Below are positions 34,604-43,322 of a stretch of DNA of 64,000 bases, one piece after another (position 1 is the stretch's first letter; each line of letters begins with the position of its first letter). The notes under the pieces were generated by a model. The model saw only the letters and a list, made by a program, of their open reading frames with translations. It made no database searches and was not told where the DNA came from. Made by a program: the position numbers and the translations under genes. Location of the stretch: the NCBI RefSeq assembly GCF_000719135.1, contig NZ_JOEK01000001.1, forward strand, positions 186,001 to 250,000, given 5' to 3'. The stretch comes from Streptomyces avicenniae (GTDB taxonomy: Bacteria > Actinomycetota > Actinomycetes > Streptomycetales > Streptomycetaceae).

Positions 34604-34769
34604 GGCTCGTCTTCACGGGGGGCGTCCGGCCGCTCGCGGCGTCCGGTGCGTGCGAGCGCAAGGCGCCGGATCGTCCTCGTACCGGGCGTACCAGGGCGAT
34701 GCGGCAACGCAGCGAGCGTGCGTGCCAGACGCCGCGAGCAGGACGACCCCGGTGAAGACGCGCCCTAGC
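34601..34769. repeat. 169-bp near-palindromic intergenic element
   Basis: The two ends are inverted copies: CTAGGGCTCGTCTTCAC-GGGG on the left and, read on the other strand, CTAGGGCGCGTCTTCACCGGGG on the right. Inside, GCTCGCGGCGTC recurs inverted, and GCCGGATCGTCCTCGTAC pairs with its near-copy (15 of 18) around the centre CGGGC. It fills the gap between convergent genes and supplies the TAG stop codon of each. It could fold as one long hairpin and act as terminator or be a dispersed REP/MITE-like repeat. Confidence 0.75.
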
Positions 34770-35313
34770 CGCCCCCGGCCGCCAGGTCGCACACGACCGG
34801 CCCGAACGCCGTCTCGATCCCCCGCAGCCACACCCGGGTCCTGCCCTCGGCGTCCTCGGTGAACGCGATCGTGCACACGACCTGCCGCCGTCCGAGGGCG
34901 TCGAGGTCGCCGAGGTCGATCGGCAGCCGCACCTCCACGCCGCCCGACGGGTGCCGCTCCACCAGGGGGATGCCCTCGAACGGGAAGTCGGGCAGCCCGT
35001 CGGTGAGGCCGGCCGCCCGCTCCTCCTCCAGCGGCCCGGCGAACAGTTCCGCGACCGTCTGCTGTGTGGACACACCGGGCGAGTCGCCAGGGCCCGGCAC
35101 GTCCGGCGCGTCCTCCGCGAAGCGGACCACCGGCATCGCCTGCCCGTCCGCCGACCGGAGGAAGAGGACCATCCCGGTCGGCGGATACGGGTAGACCGCC
35201 GCGGTGGCCGGGGCACCGGCGCCGATCACGCCGGTACCCGGCACACCGCAGCCGCCGAGCAGCGGCGCCGCGACGGCGGCGAGGGTCACGAGAGCGGGAC
35301 GACGTGGCCTCAC
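34765..35313 (-). CDS. Lipoprotein of a two-component operon
   Basis: A 182-residue predicted lipoprotein: signal peptide ending in the lipobox LLGGC, then a soluble domain with TVAELFAGPLEEE, reminiscent of the GerMN-type fold seen in actinobacterial envelope lipoproteins. GTG 35313 overlaps the histidine kinase stop by four bases, so it is the third gene of the operon. Streptomyces loci such as cseABC and afsQ also pair a two-component system with a lipoprotein that tunes the sensor; that role here is inferred. Confidence 0.8.
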   Translation of the reverse strand: MRPRRPALVTLAAVAAPLLGGCGVPGTGVIGAGAPATAAVYPYPPTGMVLFLRSADGQAMPVVRFAEDAPDVPGPGDSPGVSTQQTVAELFAGPLEEERAAGLTDGLPDFPFEGIPLVERHPSGGVEVRLPIDLGDLDALGRRQVVCTIAFTEDAEGRTRVWLRGIETAFGPVVCDLAAGGG

Positions 35314-36803
35314 GCGGGCGCCTCCCCCGTACGCAGCGGCATCTCGACGGTGAAGACCGCGCCCGTACCCCCCGGCCCGTTCGCGGCCCGGACGGTGCCG
35401 CCGTGCAGCCGCACGTTCTCCAGGGTGATGGCGAGCCCCAGGCCGCTGCCGACCGAGCGGGTGCGGGCGGCGTCGGCCTTGTAGAAGCGGTGGAAGATGT
35501 GGGGCAGGACGTCAGGCCGGATGCCGGGCCCCCGGTCGGCGACCTCGGTGACCAGCCAGGCCGTGCCGTCCGCCCCCGTGGTGGTGCGCAGCGTCACGGT
35601 GACGGGCGCGCCGCCGTGCCGCAGCGCGTTGCCGACCAGGTTGGCGACGACGACGTCGAAGCGCCGCGGATCGAGCACGGCGCGTATCCCGTCCGGCAGT
35701 TCGGTGCGCACCAGGTCGGTCCAGCGCCGCTGCCCCAGCGTCCTGCGTATGGTCTCGGCGACGTCGATCTCGTCGGTGTTCAGCTCGGCGGCGCGGGCGT
35801 CGAACCGGGAGATCTCCATCAGGTCCTCCACCAGCACGGCGAGCTTCCCGGTCTCCGTGCTGATCAGCCGGACCGCGCGCGCCGTGTCGGAGTCGAGCCG
35901 GTTCGCGCCCTCGTCCAGGACCTCGGTGACGGCGAGCATGCCCGCGAGCGGGTTGCGCAGTTCGTGCGAGACGTCGGACGCGAAGCGGCGGGCGCGCTCC
36001 TCCGCCTCCCGCAACTCGTTGACCGAGCGCTCCAGTTCGCCCGCCGACTCGTTGAACGTCCTTGCCAGATCGGCGAGTTCGTCGCTCCCGCGCACCGCGA
36101 TCCGGGTGTCGAGACGGCCGCTGCCCATGGAACGGGCGGCCTGCCGCAACTCCCGCACCGGACGCAGCACTCCGCGCGCGGCGACCAGCGCGGCCACCAG
36201 GGCGACGGCGAGGCCGGGCAGCGCCCCGTCCCGCGCGGCGGCGGCCAGCGCCTCCACGTTCGCCTGCTCCTCGGGCATCGGCATCACCGCGTACAGCACG
36301 ATCCCGGTCGGCGCGACGGTGCTCGCGCCGAGCTCGAACACGACCGGCATGCCGATGGTGAGGTACGGCACCCCGTCCTTGACGACCCGCTGGAAGCTGC
36401 CCTGCGGGTCCGCGTGCGCCGTGCGGCGCAGCTCGGGCGTGATGACCGTGGACGTGGGGTTGGTGCCCGACGAGGCGCGGACCGAGCCGTACTCGGCGTA
36501 GACGTACCACGGGTGCGGCCTGCCGTTGCGGGCGAGGGTGCGCAGCGTGCCGACCAGCTCGGTGGTGTTGACGGGCAGGAAGAAGTCCAGCTCGCGCACC
36601 TGGTCGCGGAAGGAGGAGACCGCGGTGTCCTGCGCCGTCGCCAGGACGGCGTTGCGCACCTCGCGGAAGGTGAGCGCGGCGGTCGTCCCCGCGCTGACGG
36701 CCGCCACCAGCAGGAACGCGAGGACGAGGCGGGTCCGCAGGCCGAAGGAGCGGCGCCGTTCGCCGGTGGCCCTGGTGCGCCGCCGCGAGGCCCCGAACCT
36801 CAC
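35310..36803 (-). CDS. Sensor histidine kinase
   Basis: A 497-residue class I histidine kinase. TM1 is LRTRLVLAFLLVAAVSAGTT, followed by an extracytoplasmic domain of about 140 residues, TM2 near LPGLAVALVAALVAARGVL, a HAMP domain (LRPVRELRQAARSMGSG), the dimerisation/phospho-His box FASDVSHELRNPLAG, and an ATPase domain with N box NLVGNALRHG, DRGPGI and GSGLGLAI. It signals to the response regulator upstream, whose stop it overlaps by four bases. Confidence 0.93.
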   Translation of the reverse strand: MRFGASRRRTRATGERRRSFGLRTRLVLAFLLVAAVSAGTTAALTFREVRNAVLATAQDTAVSSFRDQVRELDFFLPVNTTELVGTLRTLARNGRPHPWYVYAEYGSVRASSGTNPTSTVITPELRRTAHADPQGSFQRVVKDGVPYLTIGMPVVFELGASTVAPTGIVLYAVMPMPEEQANVEALAAAARDGALPGLAVALVAALVAARGVLRPVRELRQAARSMGSGRLDTRIAVRGSDELADLARTFNESAGELERSVNELREAEERARRFASDVSHELRNPLAGMLAVTEVLDEGANRLDSDTARAVRLISTETGKLAVLVEDLMEISRFDARAAELNTDEIDVAETIRRTLGQRRWTDLVRTELPDGIRAVLDPRRFDVVVANLVGNALRHGGAPVTVTLRTTTGADGTAWLVTEVADRGPGIRPDVLPHIFHRFYKADAARTRSVGSGLGLAITLENVRLHGGTVRAANGPGGTGAVFTVEMPLRTGEAPA

Positions 36804-37483
36804 AGCGGCCCGAAGCGGTAGCCGAAGCCCCGCAGGGTCTGTATGTAGCGCGGGTTGCCGGGGACGTCCTCGATCTTGTTGCGCAGCCGCCGCACGCACG
36901 CGTCCACGAGCCGTGTGTCGCCGTGGAAGCCGTACTCCCACACGTGTTCCAGCAACTGCTGGCGGCTGAAGACCTGTTCCGGCGCGGCGGACAGGTGCAG
37001 CAGCAGCTTCATCTCGGACGGCGCGAGGGCGAGCCGTTCGCCGTTCTTGGCCACGCCGAGCCCTGACCGGTCGATGGCCAGCTCGCCGTGGAACTCGACG
37101 GCGGGCCGCCCGCCGCCCGGCTCCTCGAACCGGCGCAGCACGGCCCGGATGCGGGCCTCGATGACCTCGGTGCGGGCGGGTTTGACGATGTAGTCGTCGG
37201 CGCCGGCCTCCAGGCCGATGACGACGTCGAAGTCGTCGCCGCGCGCGGTGAGCATGATGACGGGCAGCTGGCTGTCCTCGCGCACCTTGCGGCAGACCTG
37301 CACGCCGTTCATGCCGGGCAGCATCAGGTCGAGCAGCAGCAGGTCGGGCCTGAACTCGCGCAGCAGGGCGAGCCCGGCCTCGCCGGTGGCGGCGGTCCGC
37401 ACCTCGTGGCCGCGGCGGCGCAGGCCGAGTTCCACGCCCTCGCGTACGGAGGGGTCGTCTTCGATGAGGAGCAACCGAGGCAT
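36800..37483 (-). CDS. OmpR-family response regulator (AfsQ1/CseB-like)
   Basis: A 227-residue regulator with receiver residues EDD, the phospho-accepting Asp in LLLLDLMLPG and Lys in DDYIVKPA, followed by a winged-helix output domain ending RNKIEDVP and GFGYRF. By wording it is close to Streptomyces AfsQ1 or CseB, but no sigma-factor gene adjoins, so I give no symbol. ATG 37483 was chosen at the receiver start; an upstream start would add 17 unlikely residues. It heads the operon with the kinase and lipoprotein. Confidence 0.92.
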   Translation of the reverse strand: MPRLLLIEDDPSVREGVELGLRRRGHEVRTAATGEAGLALLREFRPDLLLLDLMLPGMNGVQVCRKVREDSQLPVIMLTARGDDFDVVIGLEAGADDYIVKPARTEVIEARIRAVLRRFEEPGGGRPAVEFHGELAIDRSGLGVAKNGERLALAPSEMKLLLHLSAAPEQVFSRQQLLEHVWEYGFHGDTRLVDACVRRLRNKIEDVPGNPRYIQTLRGFGYRFGPL

Positions 37484-37530
37484 GGGCACAGTATCCAGAG
37501 GGTCGGGGGCGGCCGAGAGGGCAGCCGGGG

Positions 37531-39207
37531 TCATGAGGGGTGGCGGCGGCGCAGCCGCGTGACGGCGCCGGTGACGAGGGCGTCGATCTCGGTGAGCCGC
37601 AGCGGCCTGGCGAGCAGGACGAACGTGGCGCCGATCGCCGCCGCCCCGGCCCCGGCGGACGCGGCGGCCCCGCCCGCCTCCGCCCAGCGGGCCGCGCCGT
37701 ACCCGAGCGCCGTGGCCGGGACGGCGGCGACGAGCAGCCGCGCCTGCGCCGCGAAGGCGCGCGCCGGGCCCGTACGGGCGTCACGCGTCGCCGCCAGGCG
37801 GCGGTGCAGGACCAGGGCCGTGACGGCCCAGCCCGCCCACATCGCCACCGAGTACCCGGCCGCGATGCCGGTCACCGCCCAGCGCGCGGGCAGCGTCGCG
37901 TAGGCCGCCACCGACAGGCCCGCGTTGAGGGCGACGGTCACCAGGTTGAGGAGGAACGGCGTCCTGGTGTCGGACAGCGCGTAGAACGTGCGGGAGAGCA
38001 CGTACTGCCCGCTGTAGGCGACCAGTCCTGGCGCGAACGCCATCAGCGTGCCCGCCATGACGGCGACGGCCGCCTCGTCCGTCCCGCCGTACCCGAAGAC
38101 GAGCGCCATCACCGGCTGCGCGAGCGCGAACAGCCCGCACGCCGCCGGGACGACGGCCGCCGCGCTCCCGCGCAGCGCGTACGACACGTCGCGCCGCACG
38201 GCCGCGGTGTCCGCGTCGGCCGCCGCCGCGCTCATCCGGGGCAGCAGCGCGGTCATCAGCGACACGGTGATGATCCCGTGCGGCACGGCCCACAGGAGGT
38301 ACGCGTTGTTGTACGCGCTGAATCCGGCGCCGCCTTCGATCCCCGCCGCCTCGGCCCGCAGGCCCGCCGTCGTCGCCAGCCGCGTCGTCAGCCAGTACGC
38401 GGCCTGGTTGGTGAGCACCAGCAGCACCAGCCAACCGGCGTTCCGCAGCGGCCTGGTGAGCCCGCTGCCGCGCCAGTCGAAGCGGGGCCGGAAGCGGAAG
38501 CGCGCGGCGCGCAGCGCGGGCAGCAGGGCGAGGGTCTGGACGACGATGCCCGCCGTGGTCCCCCAGCCGAGCAGCGCGGTCCCTGCGGCGTCGAGCGTGC
38601 CCCCGTCACTCGCGCCGAAGGCCGCCAGGTAGAGGCAGAAGACGGCTATGACGACGACGTTGTTGAGGACGGGCGTCCACATCATCGCGCCGAAGCACCC
38701 GCGCGCGTTGAGGACTTGGCCGAGCAGCGTGAACAGCCCGAGGAACAGGATCTGCGGCAGGCAGTAGCGGGCGAAGGCGACCGTCATCGCCGTCCGGCCC
38801 GGCGGGTAGTCGGTGTACGCATCGACGATCGCGGGCGCCGCCCACACCGCGCACGCGGTCAGCGCCAGCAGGGCGAGCACGCAGACGGTGAGCAGCCGGT
38901 CCGTGTACGCGGCGCCGCCGTCCGCGTGCTCCTTGGCCGCCCTGACCAGCTCCGGCACGAAGACGGCGTTCAGCGCCCCGCCGATCAGCAGCATGTAGAC
39001 GATCGTCGGCAGCGAGTTGCCGACGGCGTACCCGTCGGCGACCGTCCCGACGCCGATCGCGGCGGCGACGACGGCCGACCGCGCGAACCCGGTCGCCCGC
39101 GACACGACCGACCCGGCGGCCATCACGGCGCCGCTGCGCAGCACGGACGGCGCCCGTCGCCGCGACGCCCGGCCGGGGGCGACCGCCTCGGCGCGCGCGG
39201 CCGTCAC
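37531..39207 (-). CDS. MurJ/MviN-like lipid II flippase family protein
   Basis: A 558-residue integral membrane protein of the MOP/MurJ superfamily with about 14 hydrophobic segments. Family features include the N-terminal VVSRATGFARSAVVAAAIG, the cytoplasmic LLGQVLNARGCFGAMMWTPVLNN and ALSDTRTPFLLN. It has no C-terminal kinase-like extension, so it is probably a paralogue of the main MurJ, or a flippase for a related lipid-linked precursor. GTG 39207 overlaps the FemX-like gene's stop by four bases, tying it to peptidoglycan precursor processing. Confidence 0.87.
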   Translation of the reverse strand: MTAARAEAVAPGRASRRRAPSVLRSGAVMAAGSVVSRATGFARSAVVAAAIGVGTVADGYAVGNSLPTIVYMLLIGGALNAVFVPELVRAAKEHADGGAAYTDRLLTVCVLALLALTACAVWAAPAIVDAYTDYPPGRTAMTVAFARYCLPQILFLGLFTLLGQVLNARGCFGAMMWTPVLNNVVVIAVFCLYLAAFGASDGGTLDAAGTALLGWGTTAGIVVQTLALLPALRAARFRFRPRFDWRGSGLTRPLRNAGWLVLLVLTNQAAYWLTTRLATTAGLRAEAAGIEGGAGFSAYNNAYLLWAVPHGIITVSLMTALLPRMSAAAADADTAAVRRDVSYALRGSAAAVVPAACGLFALAQPVMALVFGYGGTDEAAVAVMAGTLMAFAPGLVAYSGQYVLSRTFYALSDTRTPFLLNLVTVALNAGLSVAAYATLPARWAVTGIAAGYSVAMWAGWAVTALVLHRRLAATRDARTGPARAFAAQARLLVAAVPATALGYGAARWAEAGGAAASAGAGAAAIGATFVLLARPLRLTEIDALVTGAVTRLRRRHPS

Positions 39208-40376
39208 CGGCGCGCCAGGTACGTCTGGAACATGCGGTACAGCGCGTGGTTGGCCGTGCCGCCCAGCGGCCTCTCCCACTCGCCCAGGGTCTCCACGACG
39301 TCGCCGCCGGTCCCGAGCTTCCAGCGCAGCAGCCCGTACGCGCGGTCGTCGGGGTCGAGGGTCGGGGGGATGCCGCGCATGTCGTAGACCTCGGCGCCGA
39401 GCGCCTGGGCGTCGAGCAGCATCCGCCACTGCAACAGGTTGGACGGGCGGACCTCGCGGCGGTGGTCGGCCGAGGCGCCCGTCTGGTACCAGACCCGGCC
39501 GCCCACCCGGATCATGGTGTGGGCGGCGAGCGTCTCCCCGCCGTGACGCGCGAGGTAGAGCCGCATCCTGCCGGGCTCCTCGGCGTTGAAGGCGGCGAAC
39601 TGGCGCTCGTAGTAGGCAAGCGACCGCCCGAGGCGGAACCCGTCACGCATCTCCGTGATCCTCAACAGCCGGTAGAAGTCCGGCAGATCGGCCGCGCCGC
39701 CGACCACCACCTCGACGCCCGACTTCTCCGCACGCCGCACGTTGCGCCGCCACTCCTGGTTCAGCCCCGACCACAGGTCGTCCGGCGTGCGGCCGGTGAG
39801 GGGTATGCGGAAGACGTGCCGCGGCTGCGCGTCGCCGTCCTCCTCGCCGCCGCAGCGCTGCCAGCCGCGCGCCCGCAGCCGCTCGGCGACGGCCGTGCCC
39901 AGCGGGTCCACCTCGCTCGCGAGGACGTCCGCGAGCCGCCGCCCGGGGCCGGTCGCCCCCTTGACCCGCGCGGCGCTCCAGCGGCGGTAGTCGGGCGAGG
40001 GACCGATCCGTACCGCGAACGCGCCCGCCTCGCGCAGATACCGCAGCAGCGGGGCGAGCCAGCCGTCGATGTGCGGGTCGGCCCAGTCGGCGACCGGCCC
40101 CTCCGGCAGGTACGCGAAGTACTTGCGCGTGCCGGGCACCTGCCGCAGCAGCACCAGCGCCACCCCCGACAGCCGCCCGGACGCCGGGTCTGGCCCCCAG
40201 CCGACGCACTGCCCCCGCCAGCCGTCCTTGACCTCGGCCCAGGAGGGCAGTTGGAGGAACGCGGCGTTCAGCGCCGCGCCCTCGCGGGTCGCCAGGAACC
40301 GGCGGTACGCGGCGGCGGTGATCGGTTCCAGCGGTGATTCCTGGCCTCGGACGGCCGTGACGGGCTGCGCTGACAC
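39204..40376 (-). CDS. FemX-like aminoacyltransferase (peptidoglycan branching)
   Basis: A 390-residue FemABX-family protein with two GNAT-like halves: DDLWSGLNQEWRRNVRRAEK and, later, AHTMIRVGGRVWYQTGAS and NLLQWRMLLDAQALGAEVYDMRG. These enzymes add the first branch amino acid (often Gly) to lipid-linked muropeptide using aminoacyl-tRNA. It is the first gene of a two-gene operon with the MurJ-like flippase. GTG 40376 is preceded by GAGG. Confidence 0.88.
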   Translation of the reverse strand: MSAQPVTAVRGQESPLEPITAAAYRRFLATREGAALNAAFLQLPSWAEVKDGWRGQCVGWGPDPASGRLSGVALVLLRQVPGTRKYFAYLPEGPVADWADPHIDGWLAPLLRYLREAGAFAVRIGPSPDYRRWSAARVKGATGPGRRLADVLASEVDPLGTAVAERLRARGWQRCGGEEDGDAQPRHVFRIPLTGRTPDDLWSGLNQEWRRNVRRAEKSGVEVVVGGAADLPDFYRLLRITEMRDGFRLGRSLAYYERQFAAFNAEEPGRMRLYLARHGGETLAAHTMIRVGGRVWYQTGASADHRREVRPSNLLQWRMLLDAQALGAEVYDMRGIPPTLDPDDRAYGLLRWKLGTGGDVVETLGEWERPLGGTANHALYRMFQTYLARR

Positions 40377-40560
40377 GGTGTGAGCCTCTCTGCGGGGAAC
40401 GCCCGGGTCTCCTGGCGACGCCGAGGATGCTCACAGCGGTCCATGACCGCTCCACGCGGCGAATGCGACCGGACGGTGACCGTTGTGCTCCGACCGCCGT
40501 CACACGCGGGCACGGGAGGGGGCCTGACAGATCCGTGCCGTCGTGCCTAAGATGCCCGCG

Positions 40561-40617
40561 ATGAACGACAACTCCTCGTACAGATCGGGGGAATCGTCCG
40601 CGCAAGGTGAGTGCTGA
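40561..40617 (+). CDS. Possible 18-residue leader peptide
   Basis: ATG 40561 opens an 18-codon frame (MNDNSSYRSGESSAQGEC) whose TGA overlaps the ATG of the next gene (TGATG). The overlap is what translational coupling would give, but no clear ribosome binding site precedes it and the peptide resembles nothing known to me. Confidence 0.25.
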   Translation: MNDNSSYRSGESSAQGEC

Positions 40618-42023
40618 TGGCACACCGCCTCGTGGACCCGATTCCGTCCCACCTCTCGATGTGGCAGCGCGTGCGCATGTACGCCGTGCCACCGTCCATG
40701 ATCGACACCGCGACCGCACGGCGTGCGGTCGGCGACTGGGCGGGGGCCTGCGCCGCCGCCCGCGTCGATGTCGCTCTCGATCCGCGCGCCGTGCGCGACC
40801 GCCACGGCACCGAACTCGCCGCCCGCCTGCGGGCCGACCTGCGTCGGCTGGCACCCGACCTGCTCCGCTGGCACATGCCGAGGATCGCCCCCGACGGACG
40901 GCTCAGGCCGGGCCTGACCCTCTCCCTCGCGCGCTACCACCGCCCAGGCGCCACCCCGCTGCACCTGGTCGTGCGGACACCGCCGACGTGGGCGGACGGG
41001 GGCCAGCGCATCTCCCTTGCCCTGTGGGAAGGGCAGGGGGACGGCACCCCGCGCCACCATCCCCACCCGCACCCCGACCGGCGTTTCCGGCTCGATCTGC
41101 ACCCGCACCTCTGGGACGCCACGCGCAGCGGCGAACTGGCCACGCGATGCGGCGTGTCGGCCCCCGCAGACGACCCGGCGTGGGCCCGTGAACGATGGGC
41201 CGCCGAGGCCGAACTCCTGCTGCGCGCCGAGGGACTTCACCGGGGCGCCTTCGCCGTACGGCTCGGCGCGCGCGACCGCACCGTGCTCGAACTCGTCGCC
41301 CCGGACGACAGCCACGCCCCGACGCTCCGGCCGCTGCCCGAGGCGCTGCCACCCCAGGTGGTCGCGGCGCTCCCGACGCTGCCCGAGGCCGCGGCACGCG
41401 TCCTCCCCGATCTAGGGCTGCTGCGGGCCGGGTTGATCACGACCGACCTGCTGCACCCGCTCGTCGCCGCGGCCCTGGCCACGGCCCACCCGCCGGGCGG
41501 CACCGCACCTGAGGCGGCCCCCGCCGTCCGGCCGGGCGATCCGCACCGGGTGGAGTGCCGCGGCGAGATCCACAGGATCGCGCTGCGGGACGGGCGGCTG
41601 ACGGCGATCGACCACGACCCGGCCCAACTGCGCCGCGAGGAACTGCTCGTGGCGCTCGGCGGGCCCGCCCTGCCGTGCCTGCGGGCGATCGACGCGGCGC
41701 ACCGCGACCCGGAGGCGCTGCCCGCGGTCCGTGAACGGCTCGCCCACGGCGACGTCGCCGGGGCGCTGGCCGTGGTCGAGGGGCTGCTCGGCCCCGGCGC
41801 GGTCCTGCGTGAAGGACCGCTCAGGGACGCGCTGGAGACGGCCGTGGCCCGCCGCATCGACCACGGGCTCTTCCGCTCGGGGCTGGTCCCCGGGCACCCC
41901 GCCGCCGACCCCGCCACTCGGCGCCCGGATCAGGACCACCGGCAGCGGCTCGACCGCCGTACGCCGCCCGCGACGCGCGGCAAACGCACCAACCGCGCCC
42001 GGCCCCGTACCGCCCTGGCCTGA
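40617..42023 (+). CDS. Unknown protein heading a MoxR/VWA operon
   Basis: A 468-residue soluble protein without membrane segments. I recognise no enzyme motif; it is rich in His, Pro and Arg, with SLARYHRPGATPLHLVVRT and LHPHLWDATRSGELA in the middle and a basic C-terminal tail. AAGGTGAG precedes ATG 40617. It stands 63 bases upstream of a MoxR ATPase gene and a metallopeptidase-VWA gene on the same strand, so it may be a substrate or adaptor of that chaperone-like module, comparable in position to proteins of VWA-MoxR-associated conflict systems. Confidence 0.65.
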   Translation: MAHRLVDPIPSHLSMWQRVRMYAVPPSMIDTATARRAVGDWAGACAAARVDVALDPRAVRDRHGTELAARLRADLRRLAPDLLRWHMPRIAPDGRLRPGLTLSLARYHRPGATPLHLVVRTPPTWADGGQRISLALWEGQGDGTPRHHPHPHPDRRFRLDLHPHLWDATRSGELATRCGVSAPADDPAWARERWAAEAELLLRAEGLHRGAFAVRLGARDRTVLELVAPDDSHAPTLRPLPEALPPQVVAALPTLPEAAARVLPDLGLLRAGLITTDLLHPLVAAALATAHPPGGTAPEAAPAVRPGDPHRVECRGEIHRIALRDGRLTAIDHDPAQLRREELLVALGGPALPCLRAIDAAHRDPEALPAVRERLAHGDVAGALAVVEGLLGPGAVLREGPLRDALETAVARRIDHGLFRSGLVPGHPAADPATRRPDQDHRQRLDRRTPPATRGKRTNRARPRTALA

Positions 42024-42086
42024 CGCCTCTCTCTCCTCAACTTCCGGGACGGGCCGCCCCGTTCCGCCGTTCCCCCAGGTGATGCC

Positions 42087-43322
42087 ATGACGCCCAATGC
42101 CCCCCTGCCCGCGCCCGTGACCCAACTCGCCCTCGCCGACGACCTCCTGGCCCGGCTGCGGACGACCACCACCGAACCGCGCCCCGACGAGCAGCTCGAA
42201 GCCCTCACCCTCGCCGTCGCCGCCGACCTGCCCGTCCTCCTGTGGGGCGAGCCCGGCATCGGCAAGACGGCGGCCCTCACCCAACTCGCCGCCTCGCTCG
42301 ACCTCCCGCTGACGACCGTGATCGCCAGCGTCCACGAGCCGACCGACTTCTCGGGCCTCCCCCTCGTCGGCGACGACCCGGCCGAGCGCGGGGTCGCGAT
42401 GGCGCCGCCCCGGTGGGCCGTGGAACTCGTCCGCGCCGGGCGGGGGTTGCTCTTCCTCGACGAGCTGTCCACCGCCACCCCCGCCGTCCAGGCCGCGCTG
42501 CTCAGGGTCGTGCTGGAACGGCGGGTCGGCGCGCTGCAACTTCCCCCGGCCGTACGGATCGTGGCCGCCGCGAACCCCCGCGCGTCGGCGGCGGACGGCT
42601 GGGAGCTGAGCCCACCGCTGGCGAACCGCTTCGTGCACCTCCACTGGGTGCACGACCGCGACGTCGTGGTGCGCGGCCTCGGCGGCACCTGGCCCCGGGC
42701 CGAGCTGCCCAGGCTCGTGAGCGAGCGGCTGCCGGACGCCGTGGCCTACGCCCGCCACGCGGTCTGCGGCTTCCTGGACGCCAGGCCCACGCTGATCCAC
42801 CGGCTGCCGACCACAGAGACGCGGCGCGGGGGCGCCTGGCCCTCGCCCCGCAGCTGGGAGGCCGCGCTGACGCTGCTGGCCTTCGGCACGGCGGCCTCCG
42901 TCTCCCGTGAGGTGCTGGCGCTGCTCGTCAGGGGCGCGGTGGGGGACGGCCCGGGGCTCGAACTCCTCGCCCACCTCGACCGCTTGGAGCTGCCCGACCC
43001 GGAGTCCCTCCTCGCCGACCCGGCCGCCGCCGACCTGCCCGTACGGGGCGACCTGCGGCAGGCGGCGCTTGAGGCGGTGGTCGCCGCGGTCGGGGCCCGC
43101 CCGGCGCGGGCGCGCTGGGAGGCGGGCTGGGCGGTGCTGGTCCGCGCGCTGGAGACCGGCGCACCCGACCTCCTGGTCGCCCCGGCCACGGCGCTGGCCG
43201 CCCTGCGCCGCGACGACTGGGAGGTGCCCGAGGCGGTGGAACGGCTGGCCGGGGTCATCGGTCTCGCCCGGCGGGCCGACCGGTCGGTCGAGCGGGTCAC
43301 GGCCGAGACGGCGCGGCGATGA
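42087..43322 (+). CDS. MoxR-type AAA+ ATPase
   Basis: A 411-residue AAA+ ATPase. Walker A is GEPGIGKTAAL, Walker B LLFLDELS, sensor 1 AANPR, and an arginine-finger region LANRF follows. The central STATPAVQAALLRVVLE helix-2-insert block is typical of MoxR ATPases, which remodel partner proteins together with a VWA protein. Its stop overlaps the start of that partner gene by four bases (ATGA), so they are made together. Confidence 0.9.
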   Translation: MTPNAPLPAPVTQLALADDLLARLRTTTTEPRPDEQLEALTLAVAADLPVLLWGEPGIGKTAALTQLAASLDLPLTTVIASVHEPTDFSGLPLVGDDPAERGVAMAPPRWAVELVRAGRGLLFLDELSTATPAVQAALLRVVLERRVGALQLPPAVRIVAAANPRASAADGWELSPPLANRFVHLHWVHDRDVVVRGLGGTWPRAELPRLVSERLPDAVAYARHAVCGFLDARPTLIHRLPTTETRRGGAWPSPRSWEAALTLLAFGTAASVSREVLALLVRGAVGDGPGLELLAHLDRLELPDPESLLADPAAADLPVRGDLRQAALEAVVAAVGARPARARWEAGWAVLVRALETGAPDLLVAPATALAALRRDDWEVPEAVERLAGVIGLARRADRSVERVTAETARR

